Below, one piece after another: positions 1-10,469 of a stretch of 64,000 bases of DNA (position 1 is its first letter; the number at the start of each line of letters is the position of its first letter). The position numbers were made by a program, and so were the translations under genes. Location: the NCBI RefSeq assembly GCF_024679245.1, contig NC_090191.1, forward strand, positions 42,363,024 to 42,427,023. The letters are read 5' to 3'. The notes beneath the pieces are model-generated. The model was given only the letters and a program-made list of their open reading frames with translations. It ran no database searches and was not told where the DNA came from. The DNA comes from Pseudorasbora parva. Its lineage: Eukaryota; Chordata; Actinopteri; Cypriniformes; Gobionidae.

Positions 1-253
1 TCTCTCTGTGTCTCTCTGTTTCTCTCTCTGTGTCTCTCTCTGTGTGTGTCTGTCTGTTTGTGTGTGTGTGTGGGGGTGGGGGGTGCGCATTTTCTGCATC
101 TTTGGTGGGAGTGAATAAAGAAATCTATTGATCTGTCTATTGATGTTTATTGGTCGTCGTTCAGGTGTGTGTGTGTGTGTGTGTGTGTGTCTGTCTGTGT
201 GTGTCTGGCTGTGTGTGTCTCTGTCTGTGTCTCTGTGTGTGTGTGTGTGTGTC

Positions 254-284
<31 letters not shown>

Positions 285-289
285 CTCTC

Positions 290-322
<33 letters not shown>

Positions 323-535
323 GTCTCTGTGTGTGTGTCTCTCTCTGTGTCTCTCTGTTTCTCTCTCTGTGTCTCTCTCTGTGTGTGTCTGTTTGTGTGT
401 GTGTGTGGGGGGGGGGTGGGTGCGCGTTTTCTGCGTCTTTGGTGGGAGTGAATGAAGAAATCTATTGATCTGTCTATTGATGTTTATTGGCCGTCGCTCA
501 GGTGTGTGTGTGTGTGTGTATGTGCGTGTGCGCAA
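1..535. repeat. Tandem duplication of about 337 bp, rich in GT and CT microsatellite
   Basis: The stretch around 80-175 recurs around 412-512 with period about 337 bp. Each copy has a CT/GT-rich run, a G-run, a TTTTCTGC segment and the phrase ATCTGTCTATTGATGTTTAT, then a GT array. It lies upstream of the last mtpn exon and so is presumably intronic. The open frames across it encode only Cys/Val or Thr/His repeats and are not genes. Confidence 0.85.
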
Positions 536-1628
536 GCGAGCGGGTGACGAGTACGGCCTTCGGTTTTGGCACTTTTGCTTTCTGAACTTCAGTCTGTTGA
601 GTTCAGAGTGAAGTCCGATCTGTGTGTAAAGAGGAATAATTCTGCCCGCGTGCACAGTGGCGATCAATACGCCGCATCGATCCGCGCAGAGGATAATATT
701 TCTGTAAAGGGCGGCGGGCCGGTCGATGGCTCTCGTGTTAAAGGGCCCCGCGGGTCCGGGTCCTGCTGGTTATGCATGAGCTGCTCTGTTACTCAATAAC
801 GCCGTAATCAGCTCTTATTGGCCGCTGACGCTCTGGAGGTGGAGGGTAATTTAGTGGAAATTGTTCCTTTATGTCTTGAATAATGTTGGGTCGAGTGTAA
901 TCTAGCAGAACTTTGACTAACAGCGTGAAGTCTGTCACGTTTCTGCTCCGCTTTATCAAAGTTCAATATATCCCTTGACTGTAAAACTTCTAAAACTAAT
1001 ATTAAACTTGACTAAAACTAATATTTTTGGTCTGCCCAGTTTTTTATATTTTTTATATCATGAGACTTAAAATCTGGAGAAACTTTGAAGGATCCAGAAA
1101 CACATTTACAATTTTTTTAGTTAAATTATTTATATGCAATATTGCATATTTGTTTATATACACAGGTTCAGATCAGGGTTATTCTCAAAAAAATTCTGTT
1201 AATTGAAATAAAGCTAAATAAATAAAATGTAAACTGGAAATAAAGAAACTACAAATTAATTCAACTTATACAGATCAGTGGAATGGAAAATATTTTGGTT
1301 TTATTGTAGATTTATTAAGCTATTACTTTTTTTATTGTTAATTATTATTTTTGTGCTATTTTTTATTTATTGTTTTAAATTGCTAATTTTTATTTATTAT
1401 TTATTTCCATTTAATAATTTTAGTGCTTTAACTATTTCAGTTTTGCCAAGGCAACATTTCTACTTTTTGTTCAGTTTAGATTTCTCAACAAATTTTAATA
1501 TATATTTTTTTAATTTAATTTTTTTAAAATTATAATTTCATTTCAGCTTTATATTTCAATTAACACTAAAAAAAGGCATTAATAAATTAAATGAATAGTT
1601 AATGAAGCTAACCCTGATATGAATATAA
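536..1628. other. Presumed mtpn intron sequence, no gene recognised
   Basis: After a CpG-containing stretch (about 540-780) the sequence becomes AT-rich (900-1628) with long A and T runs. I find no exon, RNA gene or bounded transposon. The open frames at 566-799 and 1278-1535 have no recognisable domain and the second is a low-complexity AT product. Confidence 0.5.
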
Positions 1629-1951
1629 CACTGCAAAAAATGCTTTTCTTATTTAGTATTTTTGGTTTTTTGTCTAAATATCAAAAAAAAAAAAAAAAAA
1701 AAACTTCAATCAAGATGCATTTACTAGTTAAATACAGATGATATTGAAGATATTAAATGACAAAAGATATTTTTTCTTGTTTTCTGGAAGAAAAAAATCT
1801 TAATGAAGTGAGTTTTTGCCAGTGGGGTAAGACAAATTATTTCTGTTTGAAATCTTTAAAAAAAAAAGATAAATGTTCATTTTATTTAAGAATTTTTCGA
1901 TATTTAGACTGGAAACGAGACAAAAATACTAAATAAGAAGAGCATTTTTTT
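1629..1951. mobile_element. Diverged copy of the CACTGCAAAAAATGC fold-back MITE
   Basis: It starts with CACTGCAAAAAATGC followed by TTAGTATTTTTG, and ends with the inverted counterpart (GACAAAAATACTAAATAAGAAG then GCATTTTTT). The same termini border better copies at 36621-36991, 42512-42907 and 49639-51192. This copy is old: the arms are gapped and contain a long A run. Confidence 0.7.
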
Positions 1952-1992
1952 CTTCTTTCAAACTGCGTTTGATCCCAGTCTTGAGTGTTTAA

Positions 1993-1993
<1 letters not shown>

Positions 1994-2025
<32 letters not shown>

Positions 2026-2031
2026 TGTGTG

Positions 2032-2099
<68 letters not shown>
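1994..2099 (+). repeat. (GT)n microsatellite ending 11 nt before the mtpn exon
   Basis: About 105 bp of GT with two GC interruptions near 2020-2040. It ends immediately before TCGTTCCTCCAG, so in the pre-mRNA a (UG)n tract takes the place where a branch point and polypyrimidine tract normally sit. Confidence 0.97.
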
Positions 2100-2110
2100 C
2101 GTTCCTCCAG

Positions 2111-2197
2111 GGTGCTGATAAGGAACGCAAAGGTCCGGATGGTCTGAGCGCGTTCGAGGCGGCCGAAAGCGAGGCCATCAAAGCTCTACTGAAGTGA
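2111..2197 (+). CDS. mtpn: Myotrophin, last coding exon (C-terminal 28 residues)
   Basis: The exon opens after the acceptor TTCCTCCAG and reads in phase 0 as GADKERKGPDGLSAFEAAES followed by EAIKALLK and a TGA stop. This matches the C-terminal end of vertebrate myotrophin, whose last segment I recall as GADK..KGPDGL.AFEA....AIKALL. Myotrophin (V-1) is a small cytosolic protein of about 118 residues made of ankyrin repeats. It binds actin capping protein and blocks its barbed-end activity, and has been linked to NF-kB and cardiac hypertrophy. Only the last part of the final ankyrin repeat and the C-terminal cap are here; earlier exons must lie left of position 1. An open frame extends upstream to 1985 but that part is translated GT repeat. 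fam180a follows in the same orientation. Start and phase rest on the splice acceptor. Confidence 0.93.
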   Translation, partial: GADKERKGPDGLSAFEAAESEAIKALLK

Positions 2198-2815
2198 GCC
2201 GGACGCTGCCGGCAGCGGAGAGGTTCTGACCACAACCACTGGATCCTGCAAACACACACACACACACACCTCTCTGTATCTGCCCGCTGGCTGCATCAGC
2301 TCCTCTAGGTTTCCTTTTGTTTTGTTTTCATGACCTATTTTATTTTAGGGGAGGTGCTTGATTTCCCCTTTAGTTTATCAGCGTCAGCCATTGGCTGATG
2401 GACCTGTCACTCATGCCTACGGACCAATGGGAACGCCTGTCTAACACCACTAAACACGGACTTTAGAGTTCAGACTACAGTGAGCGAGTGTATGATGATG
2501 ATGATAATAATAATGTGTACATTTATTTTTCAGACTGTTGCCATTTGCAATTAGAAACGAGTGGTTTGTATAGTTTAATAGGGTTTTGAAAATGTTGGAA
2601 AAAATATGAGCTGATGAATTTACCTGCACTCCAGCCCCACGTTTCCCCTCCTTCAGCTTAACGACATTCCCGCGGCCGTTACATTAGCTGTTCAAAGAAC
2701 AAATATTACATTTCAGACGCTTGAATCCGTTCTGCTGACACGCACATTTTTTGCTTTTGTGCCCCTATGAATTTGTGTTGTTGTGGCAAAAATAAATGAA
2801 TTCTCAGCTGCTGTG
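2198..2815 (+). other. mtpn: mtpn 3' untranslated region
   Basis: Sequence from the TGA stop to just past the AATAAA at 2791. It is not repetitive apart from a short CA run (2251-2268) and a GATGATGATAATAATAAT run near 2493. The 3' end is placed about 15-20 nt beyond the poly(A) signal by rule and is approximate. Mammalian MTPN has a much longer 3' UTR, so additional downstream poly(A) sites cannot be excluded. Confidence 0.7.
2791..2796 (+). promoter_or_regulatory. mtpn: Poly(A) signal AATAAA for mtpn
   Basis: A canonical AATAAA lies 594 nt after the mtpn stop codon and is followed within 30 nt by a GT-rich stretch (CTGCTGTGTGCTTGTAG), the usual arrangement of a cleavage site and its downstream element. 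Confidence 0.75.
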
Positions 2816-2856
2816 TGCTTGTAGAGTGTTAAACAGGTTTGTTCAGATGAGGGACG

Positions 2857-3177
<321 letters not shown>

Positions 3178-3617
3178 GCATGATGGTGTTTTAGCTTTTC
3201 AAGACAATATTAAACAAAAATTCACATCGGTTAGCAAATTTCAAAGATCTATATCTGGCATTGTTGTGAAAAAGTCCGTTTGAAAACAAAGAAACAAATA
3301 AAACTATTTCAAATGATTAGTTTGATTTTGTCACATTTGTAAAGTATTGATTGATGAAGAGTGCTTAAGAATTTATACTAAACACTTTAATATAAAAAAT
3401 GTGGGATCATCTATACAAGTCAGCGTATATATGTATATATATATAAACTGTTTTAGTGGTTTTTGGATGTATTTAAATCCAGAAATACTACATATTTTGC
3501 CTTTAAGTTATGAAAAAATATTTCTGTATGTTCTCTGAACATTCAAAAAATATATATATTTTTTTTTGTAATTTGATGCGAAGGTAATATAACATAAAGT
3601 ATAGTGTTACTTTTATA

Positions 3618-3667
<50 letters not shown>

Positions 3668-3734
3668 TTTTTAAAATGCTAAAAAAAACGGCAGGATTTA
3701 CGATGTTGATGACATTAAAATTGCGTCATCCTAT
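3178..3734. other. AT-rich intergenic sequence with a (TA)n-T(n) tract
   Basis: No gene seen. A (TA)n run followed by about 22 T occupies roughly 3613-3672. The open frame at 3347-3538 is AT-rich and has no recognisable feature. Confidence 0.6.
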
Positions 3735-3870
3735 GGATGTGATTGGCTGTCCAAATTGGATTTGGATCACGTGATAAATCCCGCCTCTTTTTTTCGTGCG
3801 CGTTGCGTTCTTCGCGCGAATCGGTATGAATACTAGACAAAATGGTGGCGTAAATTACAGCGTAAGTAAA
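3735..3870 (+). promoter_or_regulatory. Promoter-like CpG patch with CCAAT, E-box and splice donor (tentative)
   Basis: Within otherwise AT-rich DNA this patch carries an inverted CCAAT box (ATTGG at 3742), a 10-bp palindrome with an E-box core (ATCACGTGAT, 3766-3775), and a CpG-dense stretch (about 3793-3825). A tiny ATG frame follows (3842-3853, three codons then TAA), and then a consensus splice donor GTAAGT at 3862. This could be a real first exon or the promoter of a decayed transposon. No downstream exon was found. Confidence 0.3.
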
Positions 3871-4608
3871 GAGCTCAGTCACTTACATATCAGCACTTTA
3901 TTTAACTTCAAAATCAAACTTAAAAAGGCCTGAAAACACGACGACTGTGGGTTTTTTGTGAGGAATCAGCGGCGAATTAAAGGTGTCTGTGACAAGTGTT
4001 TACCGCACTAGATGATGATGAAAATAAGTTCATATCTGTTCATCTATCCGTCCATCCACCTATACATGTATCTACATGCCATCTATCCATTCATCTACCC
4101 ATTTTCTGGGAGTTATTAAAAGTTTTTTTTTTTTTTTTTTAAAGCTTGCCATAATCAGTAACCCATTTTACTGTCAAAATATGAGTGAAATATTCAACGA
4201 GGAATTACAAACAACGACGAAACAGCTGGTTAACATTAACAAACAGCACACACAACACAAGATGATGAAGACAGATGCATCGCTCATTATTAAGACAGTA
4301 AACACGGTTAATTTAGATGTCATGTTGACTTTAGGACTGCGGTTCGTGAATCTTCAGTCACTCACATCGAGCACCTTCAGCGTCCTGACAAAGACGAGCT
4401 GCTTTATATTCACAGGACGTCAGTGAAAAGCTGCGAGAACGAGCGCCATTAAACTTTATCAGTAAGTTGTGCAGCACCTGAATAATTGATTTCTTTGTGT
4501 TGTGACAGTGACAAAGGTCTGAGACTCGCCGCTGGATCAGTAATTAACAAAAGCACTTAATTAAAGAGAAGAAGAAGAAAAAACTCTGTGACCACGAGTG
4601 TGTTCAGT
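3871..4608. other. Intergenic sequence, no gene recognised
   Basis: Mixed-composition sequence with an 18-nt T run near 4123. The open frame at 4076-4426 (116 codons) shows no domain, signal peptide or similarity I recognise and I do not call it. Confidence 0.5.
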
Positions 4609-4760
4609 GTTCGTGATAAAAGTCCCTGCCATTGCCAGCACACTCACTCACACACGTTCTCACTAACTCGATCACACGCACACACACACACTCTAACTCA
4701 CTCACGTTCTCACTAACTCCATCACACACACACACACTAACTCACTCACGTTCTCACACT
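4609..4760. repeat. CA-rich imperfect repeat of about 60 bp
   Basis: Phrases of the form ACTCACTCACGTTCTCACTAA plus ACTC or CATCACACACACAC recur about three times, giving a short minisatellite derived from a CA/CT microsatellite. Confidence 0.75.
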
Positions 4761-4762
4761 AG

Positions 4763-5062
4763 ATGGATGGATGGATAGATATATAGGTGGATGGATGAAT
4801 GGATAGGTGGAAGGGTGAATAGGTGGATGGATGAATGGATAGGCGGAAGGGTGAATAGGTGGATGGATGAATGGATAGGCGGAAGGGTGAATAGGTGGAT
4901 GGATGAATGGATAGGCGGAAGGGTGAATGGTGGATGGATGGATGAATGTATAGGTGGAAGGATGAATAGGTGGATTGATGGATGAATAGGTGGATGGATG
5001 GATGAATAGGTTGATGGATGGATGATTTGGTGGATGGATGGTAGGTAAATGGATAGATTTAT
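4763..5062. repeat. 36-bp GGAT-derived minisatellite
   Basis: Repeats of GGATGGATGAATGGATAGG followed by CGGAAGGGTGAATAGGT, at least four near-identical 36-bp copies from about 4785 to 4930, grading into plain GGAT/GAAT repeats on both sides. Because 36 is a multiple of three it stays open and would read [12 protein letters not shown] repeatedly; this is not a gene. Confidence 0.9.
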
Positions 5063-5151
5063 TTTTTTTCCCCCTGTGATATCAAGAATTAATATCCTGG
5101 GAATTAATACAAGTCAAAACGGCTGGCCATATACGGATGTCATGTTGATGC

Positions 5152-5290
5152 TTAAAGAGACAGTTCAGCCAAAAATATAAATGTTTTCATCATTTACTTT
5201 CCTCATGTTGTCCTAAACCGGTATGAGTTTCTTTCTTCTGCTGAACACAAAGGAAGATATTTTGAAGAATGTGTGTAACCAAACATCGCC
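5152..5290 (+). mobile_element. End of a TTAA-type dispersed repeat (TTCACCC family)
   Basis: Begins TTAAAGAGACAGTTCAGCC and continues with the family text ending near TTTCTTTCTTCTGCTGAAC. The canonical end in cyprinids is TTAAAGGGATAGTTCACCC. The other terminus was not located. Confidence 0.65.
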
Positions 5291-5796
5291 TTAGAGAACA
5301 TGTGACCCTGGAGCCCAACACTAGTCCTGCGTCTCACGGGTACCGATAGCCTGTGCCGATAGCCAACATTACACCGTAAGGGTGAAAATATTTTTTCTTT
5401 TATGCCTGAAATCATTAGGAAATTACGGTCATGTTCCATGAAGATGTTTAGTAAATTTCCTACTGTAAATATATCAAAAATGTATTATTTATTAGTAGTA
5501 ATATGCATAAGAACTTCATTTGCACAACTTTCTGGGGTTCTTCATTTAGGAAACAAATGGAATGGAGAATAAAGCAGAAGTGGACTTTGACATTAGTGTG
5601 TCCGCCTGAACTCCTCTTTCTTCTCCTCCTACACTGTGTGTTATGTAACCGTCTCGCTTTTGTCTGGTTTATTAGTCAACTCTGCCGTTTCTTTCAAGCG
5701 AACTCTCAGAACTGCAGACGTGAGCTCTGAGATTTCAGACATGGATCTGCAGCGCCACCTGATGGAGGCTTGAGCGTCTGCGTTCACACTCATCAC
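5291..5796. other. Intergenic sequence, no gene recognised
   Basis: No exon or RNA gene seen. Open frames at 5203-5439 (minus) and 5503-5730 (plus) lack recognisable motifs. Confidence 0.5.
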
Positions 5797-5830
5797 ACTG
5801 GGGTGTGTGTGTGTGTGTGTGTGTGTGTTT

Positions 5831-5913
<83 letters not shown>

Positions 5914-7117
5914 GGAGGGAGAAAGAGAGAGAGTGCGTGCGAGAGTGTGTGTGTGTGTGTGAGAGAGAGTGTGTGTGTGTGTGAGAGGGAGGGAGGGAGA
6001 AAGAGAGAGAGTGCGTGCGTGCGAGAGAGAGTGTGTGTGTGTGTTTGAGAGAGAGAGTGCGAGAGAGAGAGAGAGAGAGAGAATGTGTGTGTGTGTGAGA
6101 GAGTGTGTGTGTGTATATGTGAGAGAGTGTGTGTGTCTGTTTGTGTGTGTGTTTGTGAGTGTGTGTATGTGAGAGTTTGAGTGCGTGTATGTTAGTGTGA
6201 GAGTGTGTGTGTATGAGAGAGAGAGAGAGTGTATGTGTGTGTATGTATGTGAGAGTGTGTTTGTGTGTGTTATTGTGTGTGAGAGAAAGAGAGTGTATGT
6301 GTGTGTGTATGTATGTGAGAGAGTGTATTTGTTTGTGTTATTGTGTGTGTGTGTGTGTGAGAGAGAGAGAGTGTGTATGTGTGTGTGTATGTATGTGAGA
6401 GAGTGTGTTTGTGTGTGAGAGAGAGAGTGTATGTGTGTGTGTATGTATGTGAGAGCTTGTATTTGTTTGTGTTATTGTGTGTGCGAGAGAGAGAGTGTAT
6501 GTGTGTGTGTATGTATGTATGTGAGAGAGTGTGTTTGTGTGTGTGAGAGAAAGAGAGTGTATGTGTGTGTGTATGTATGTGAGAGAGTGTATTTGTGTTA
6601 ATGTGTGTGTGTGAGAGAGAGATTGTATGTGTGTGTGTATGTATGTGAGAGAGTGTGTTTGTGTGTGTTATTGTGTGTGAGAGAAAGAGAGTGTATGTAT
6701 GTGAGAGAGTGTATTTGTTTGTTATTGTGTGTGTGTGTGTGTGAGAGAGAGTGTATGTGTGTGTGTATGTATGTGAGAGAGTGTGTTTGTGTGTGTTATT
6801 GTGTGTGAGAGAAAGAGTGTATGTGTGTATATGTATGTGAGCGAGTGTATTTGTTTGTGTTATTGTGTGTGTGTGTGTGTGTGTGTGTGAGAGAAAGTGT
6901 ATGTGTGTGTGTATGTATGTGAGAGAGTGTGTTTGTGTGTGTTATTGTGTGTGAGAGAAAGAGAGTGTATGTATGTGAGAGAGTGTATTTGTTTGTGTTA
7001 TTGTGTGTGTGTGTGAGAGAGTGTATGTGTGTGTGTATGTATGTGAGAGAGTGTATTTGTTTGTGTTATTGTGTGTTTGTGTGTGTGTGTGTGAGAGAGA
7101 GTGTATGTGTGTGTTGA
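5797..7117. repeat. GT/GA compound satellite with an 80-100 bp minisatellite phase
   Basis: Starts as alternating (GT)n and (GA)n blocks. From about 6200 a longer unit recurs: GAGAGAGTGTATGTGTGTG, then GTATGTATGTGAGAGAG, then TGTTTGTGTGTGTTATTGTG. Units vary in length through the dinucleotide runs. All open frames here are repeat translations. Confidence 0.95.
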
Positions 7118-7229
7118 TGAGTTTGCGAGTCTACTGTTAAAACATAAAGACCTAATGTTTCTAAGCTGTAGATTATCACAGCTAACAGATGCATGTTCTG
7201 AGAGCGATCCGTCTTTTGAATGTTTCTAT

Positions 7230-7400
7230 GCGAAAGTTAAGTGAACAAACTTTTTTTAACTTTTGAATATTATGTGAACGTTCTTAAACAACAAAAAGTG
7301 CTAGAACGTCATTAAAGACCAGATCATCCTGACCGAACGTTGCATTAACGTTTGCTCATAACTTTGCCAGAATGTTCTGAGAACGATCACTCTCGTAAAG
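7230..7400 (-). repeat. Single diverged copy of the AACGTT-type element
   Basis: The text ATTAAAGACCAGAT ... CGAACGTTGCATTAACG ... TTTGCTCATAACTTTG ... GTTCTGAGAACG is the reverse complement of the 102-bp unit that forms arrays at 43-46 and 59-63 kb, with mutations. It shows that the unit also exists as an unamplified single copy. Confidence 0.75.
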
Positions 7401-7722
7401 CTTCTATTGTTTAATTAATGAGTCGTATGTGTTTCGCCGCTGAGAGTCGTCAGCTGTGCTAATTAGCTCATGAACACACACTTCCTGTCTGTCTTACAGT
7501 CGCCACGGCTCGTGGTCAACAAGCGCCAAATTGTGCTTAATGAAGGATCAAATCCAAATTACCTTGATAATTGTTATTTGTCTCTGTGTTCACAGGCCTT
7601 CCATCTTCATTCTGTACCGCGGTAGAGTGATGGGAATAACATGGTACTGTGCGTTACCGTGGTAAAAGCAACAGGTAGACGATTTAAGACTTCACTGATC
7701 TGCTGTTATTCCCAGGTGAAGT
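7401..7722. other. Non-repetitive intergenic segment, possible regulatory sequence
   Basis: About 320 bp without dispersed-repeat signature, containing TAATTAATGAG and GCTAATTAGCTCATGA homeodomain-like AT cores (7412-7475). No coding potential seen. Conservation cannot be judged from one sequence. Confidence 0.3.
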
Positions 7723-7723
7723 T

Positions 7724-8170
7724 AAAGGGTAAGTTCACCCAAAAATGAAATGTCTCATTAACTCCTCCCCCTAATGTCGCTCCACACCCGTAAGACCTCC
7801 GTTCATCTTCACACACAGTTTAAGATATTTTATATTTAGTCGGAGAGCGTATGCAAGTGTATGCACACTATACTGTCCATGTCCAGAAAGGGAATAAAAA
7901 CATCATCACAGTAGTCCATATGAGACATCAGTGGGTTAATTAGAGTCTCTTGAAGCATCCAAAATACATTTGGGTCCAAAAATAACAAAAACTACGACTT
8001 TATTCAGCATTGGCTTCTCTTCCGCGTTTGTGTTCAATCCTCAAATAAAGAATCAAACGGTTATGAATCAGCGAATTGATTCATGATTCGGATCGCCAAT
8101 GTCACGTGATTTCAGCAGTTTGACTCGCGATCCGAATCATGAATCGATTCACTGATTCATAACCGTTCGA
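7724..8170 (+). mobile_element. TTCACCC-family dispersed element with a 41-nt internal inverted repeat
   Basis: Starts GTTAAAGGGTAAGTTCACCC then AAAAATGAAATGTCTC, the typical end of this family. Its 3' part contains arms at 8056-8096 and 8127-8167 that are complementary at 39 of 41 positions around a 30-nt loop, each holding GATTCATGATTCGGATCGC. It runs directly into the GAGT satellite. Confidence 0.75.
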
Positions 8171-8174
8171 AGAG

Positions 8175-9655
8175 TGCGAGAGGGTGAGCGCGAGTGAGTG
8201 AGTGAGTGAGTGAGTGAGTGAGTGAGTGAGTGAGTTATTGAGTGAGTGAGTGAGTGAGTGTGTGAGTGAGTGAGTGTGTGAGTGTGTGAGTGAGTGTGAG
8301 AGTGAGTGAGTGAGTGAGTGAGTGAGTGAGTGAGTGAGTGAGTGTGTGAGTGAGTGAGTGTGTGAGTGAGTGAGTGAGTGAGTGAGTGAGTGAGTGAGTG
8401 TGAGTGAGTGAGTGAGTGTGTGAGTGAGTGTGAGAGTGAGTGAGTGAGTGAATGAGTGAGTGTGTGAGTGAGAGTGAGTGAGTGAGTGAGAGAGTGAGAG
8501 AGCGTGAGTGAGAGAGTGAGAGAGCGTGAGTGAGAGAGTGAGAGAGCGTGAGTGAGAGTGAGTGTGAGAGTGAGTGTGAGTGTGAGAGTGAGTGAGTGTG
8601 TGAGAGTGAGTGAGTGTGTGAGAGTCAGTGAGTGAGAGAGCGTGAGTGAGAGTGAGAGCGAGTGTGAGAGTGAGTGAGTGAGTGTGAGAGTGAGTGTGAG
8701 AGCGAGTGTGAGAGTGAGTGTGTGAGTGAGTGTGAGAGTGAGTGAGTGAGTGAGAGTGAGTGTGAGAGTGAGTGAGAGAGCGTGAGTGAGAGTGAGAGAG
8801 CGTGAGAGTGAGTGAGTGTGAGAGTGAGTGTGAGAGTGAGTGTGAGTGCGAGTGTGAGAGCGAGAGTGAGTGTGAGAGCGAGTGTGAGAGCGAGTGTGAG
8901 AGCGAGTGTGAGAGCGAGTGTGAGAGCGAGTGTGAGTGCGAGTGTGAGTGCGAGTGTGAGTGCGAGTGTGAGTGCGAGTGTGAGTGCGAGTGTGAGTGCG
9001 AGTGTGAGTGCGAGTGTGAGAGTGAGTGAGTGTGTGAGTGAGTGTGAGAGTGAGTGAGTGAGTGAGAGTGAGTGTGAGAGTGAGTGAGAGAGCGTGAGTG
9101 AGAGTGAGTGTGAGAGTGAGTGTGAGAGTGAGTGTGAGAGTGAGTGAGAGAGCGTGAGTGAGAGCGTGAGTGAGAGTAAGAGTGAGTGAGTGAGTGTGAG
9201 AGTGCGTGTGAGTGTGAGTGCGAGTGTGAGAGCGAGAGTGGGTGTGAGTGAGTGAGTGAGAGTGAGAGAGTGAGTGAGAGTGTGAGTGTGACTGATAGTG
9301 AGTGTGAGAGTGAGTGTGATAGTGGGAGTGAGTGTGAGTGAGAGTGAGTGATAGTGAGTGTGAGAGTGAGTGTGAGTGATCGTGAGAGTGAGTGTGAGAG
9401 TGAGTGTAGAGTATGAGTGTGAGTGATAGTGAGTGTGATAGTGAGTGTGAGTGATAGTGAGTGTGAGAGTGAGTGTGAGTGATAGTGAGTGTGAGAGTGA
9501 GTGTGAGTGATAGTGAGAGTGAGAGTGAGAGTGAGAGCGAGTGTGAGTGTGAGTGTGAGAGCGAGAGCGAGAGCGAGAGTGAGTGATAGTGATAGTGATA
9601 GTGAGAGTGAGTGTGAGAGTGAGTGAGTGGTGTGTGCGTGTGTGTGTGTGTGTGT
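8175..9655. repeat. GAGT-based satellite, about 1.5 kb
   Basis: Begins as pure (GTGA)n at 8187, then degenerates into mixtures of GTGAGTGAGTGT, GTGAGAGAGC and GTGAGTGCGA units. A regular block of GTGAGAGCGA then GTGAGTGCGA decamers lies at about 8870-9015, and GTGATAGTGA variants appear after 9280. It ends in a (GT)n run. Confidence 0.97.
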
Positions 9656-9770
9656 GTTTGTGTGTGTGTGAATGATGGGTAGGTTTAGTTTAAGGGCTGA
9701 GATAATACAGTTTGTACAGAATAAAAACCATTACAATGGAGAGTCCTCAGAAAACATGAGACGTGTGTTA
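9656..9770 (-). repeat. Fragment of the GGTAGGTTTAG / TTTGTACAG dispersed repeat
   Basis: GATGGGTAGGTTTAG, then ACAGTTTGTACAGAATAAAA, CCATTACAATGGAGAGTCC. The same text in better condition occurs at 54460-54600 and, inverted, at 51880-51975 and 63615-63800. Confidence 0.75.
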
Positions 9771-10200
9771 ATGTGTTTCTAAAGTGGATCTGAAGGAAAT
9801 GTGCTGTGAAATGTCCCTGTTTCCTCATTCACAGAGTCCGGCCTTTTCAGAGGATGAAGTGTTTGCTGGGAAATCAATGCCTGCTGGACTGCTATTAGGA
9901 GGAGTTTAATTGCAAATAAAAGAGGATTTATCACTGCTGCCGGTATGTAGACGAGCACTGGTGCATTCTGGGTAATGAGCTGAGGGGGCGGCGATCACAA
10001 ACACACAAACGTGCCTCCGTTCCAAAACCTAGAGAGTTGCCTAGATAGGCGGCATATAAAGGGAGCACATGCTGTTTTAAATAATAGGGCTTATTTTGGT
10101 CACTTTCTAAGGCATAACATTTTATATTTGATGCATGAATCCTCAATTAAATTGTGAATTTGGATTTTCAGCCCATTTAAAGTGTTCCAGTCAGTTAGTT
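9771..10200. other. Intergenic sequence, no gene recognised
   Basis: No exon seen. The minus-strand open frame at 9931-10146 has no recognisable domain. Confidence 0.5.
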
Positions 10201-10390
10201 CACTGCAAAAAATGCTCTTTTTACTTAGTATTTTTGTCTTGTTTCTAGACCAAACATCTATACATTCTTAAAACAAGAAGTATTTACTAGTCGAGGTAAA
10301 GTTATCGTCTTGTTTTGGGAAAAAATAACTCAAAATGAAGAGAGTTTTTGCTTAAAATAAGATAAATAATCCAATAAGATCTGTCTGCAG
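10201..10390 (+). mobile_element. Left half of a CACTGC fold-back MITE
   Basis: CACTGCAAAAAATGCTC, TTACTTAGTATTTTTGTC, TTCTTAAAACAAGAAG and GATAAATAATCC match the left arm of the complete palindromic copies. The right arm is absent, so this is a truncated copy. Confidence 0.8.
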
Positions 10391-10469
10391 AGCCGCAGTT
10401 TCACCCTAGCCGCGGTTTTGCCTGCACATGTGGTTTCACTACAGCGGTTTCACGCGGATACATTTGATT

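Noticed and set aside
128..468. Cys/Val-rich and Thr/His-rich frames here and at 5969-7117, 21736-23781, 37106-37700, 51766-52093, 63263-63974
   Set aside because: Translations of GT/CA dinucleotide arrays.
3613..3672. TATA-rich promoter
   Set aside because: It is a plain (TA)n-T(n) microsatellite.
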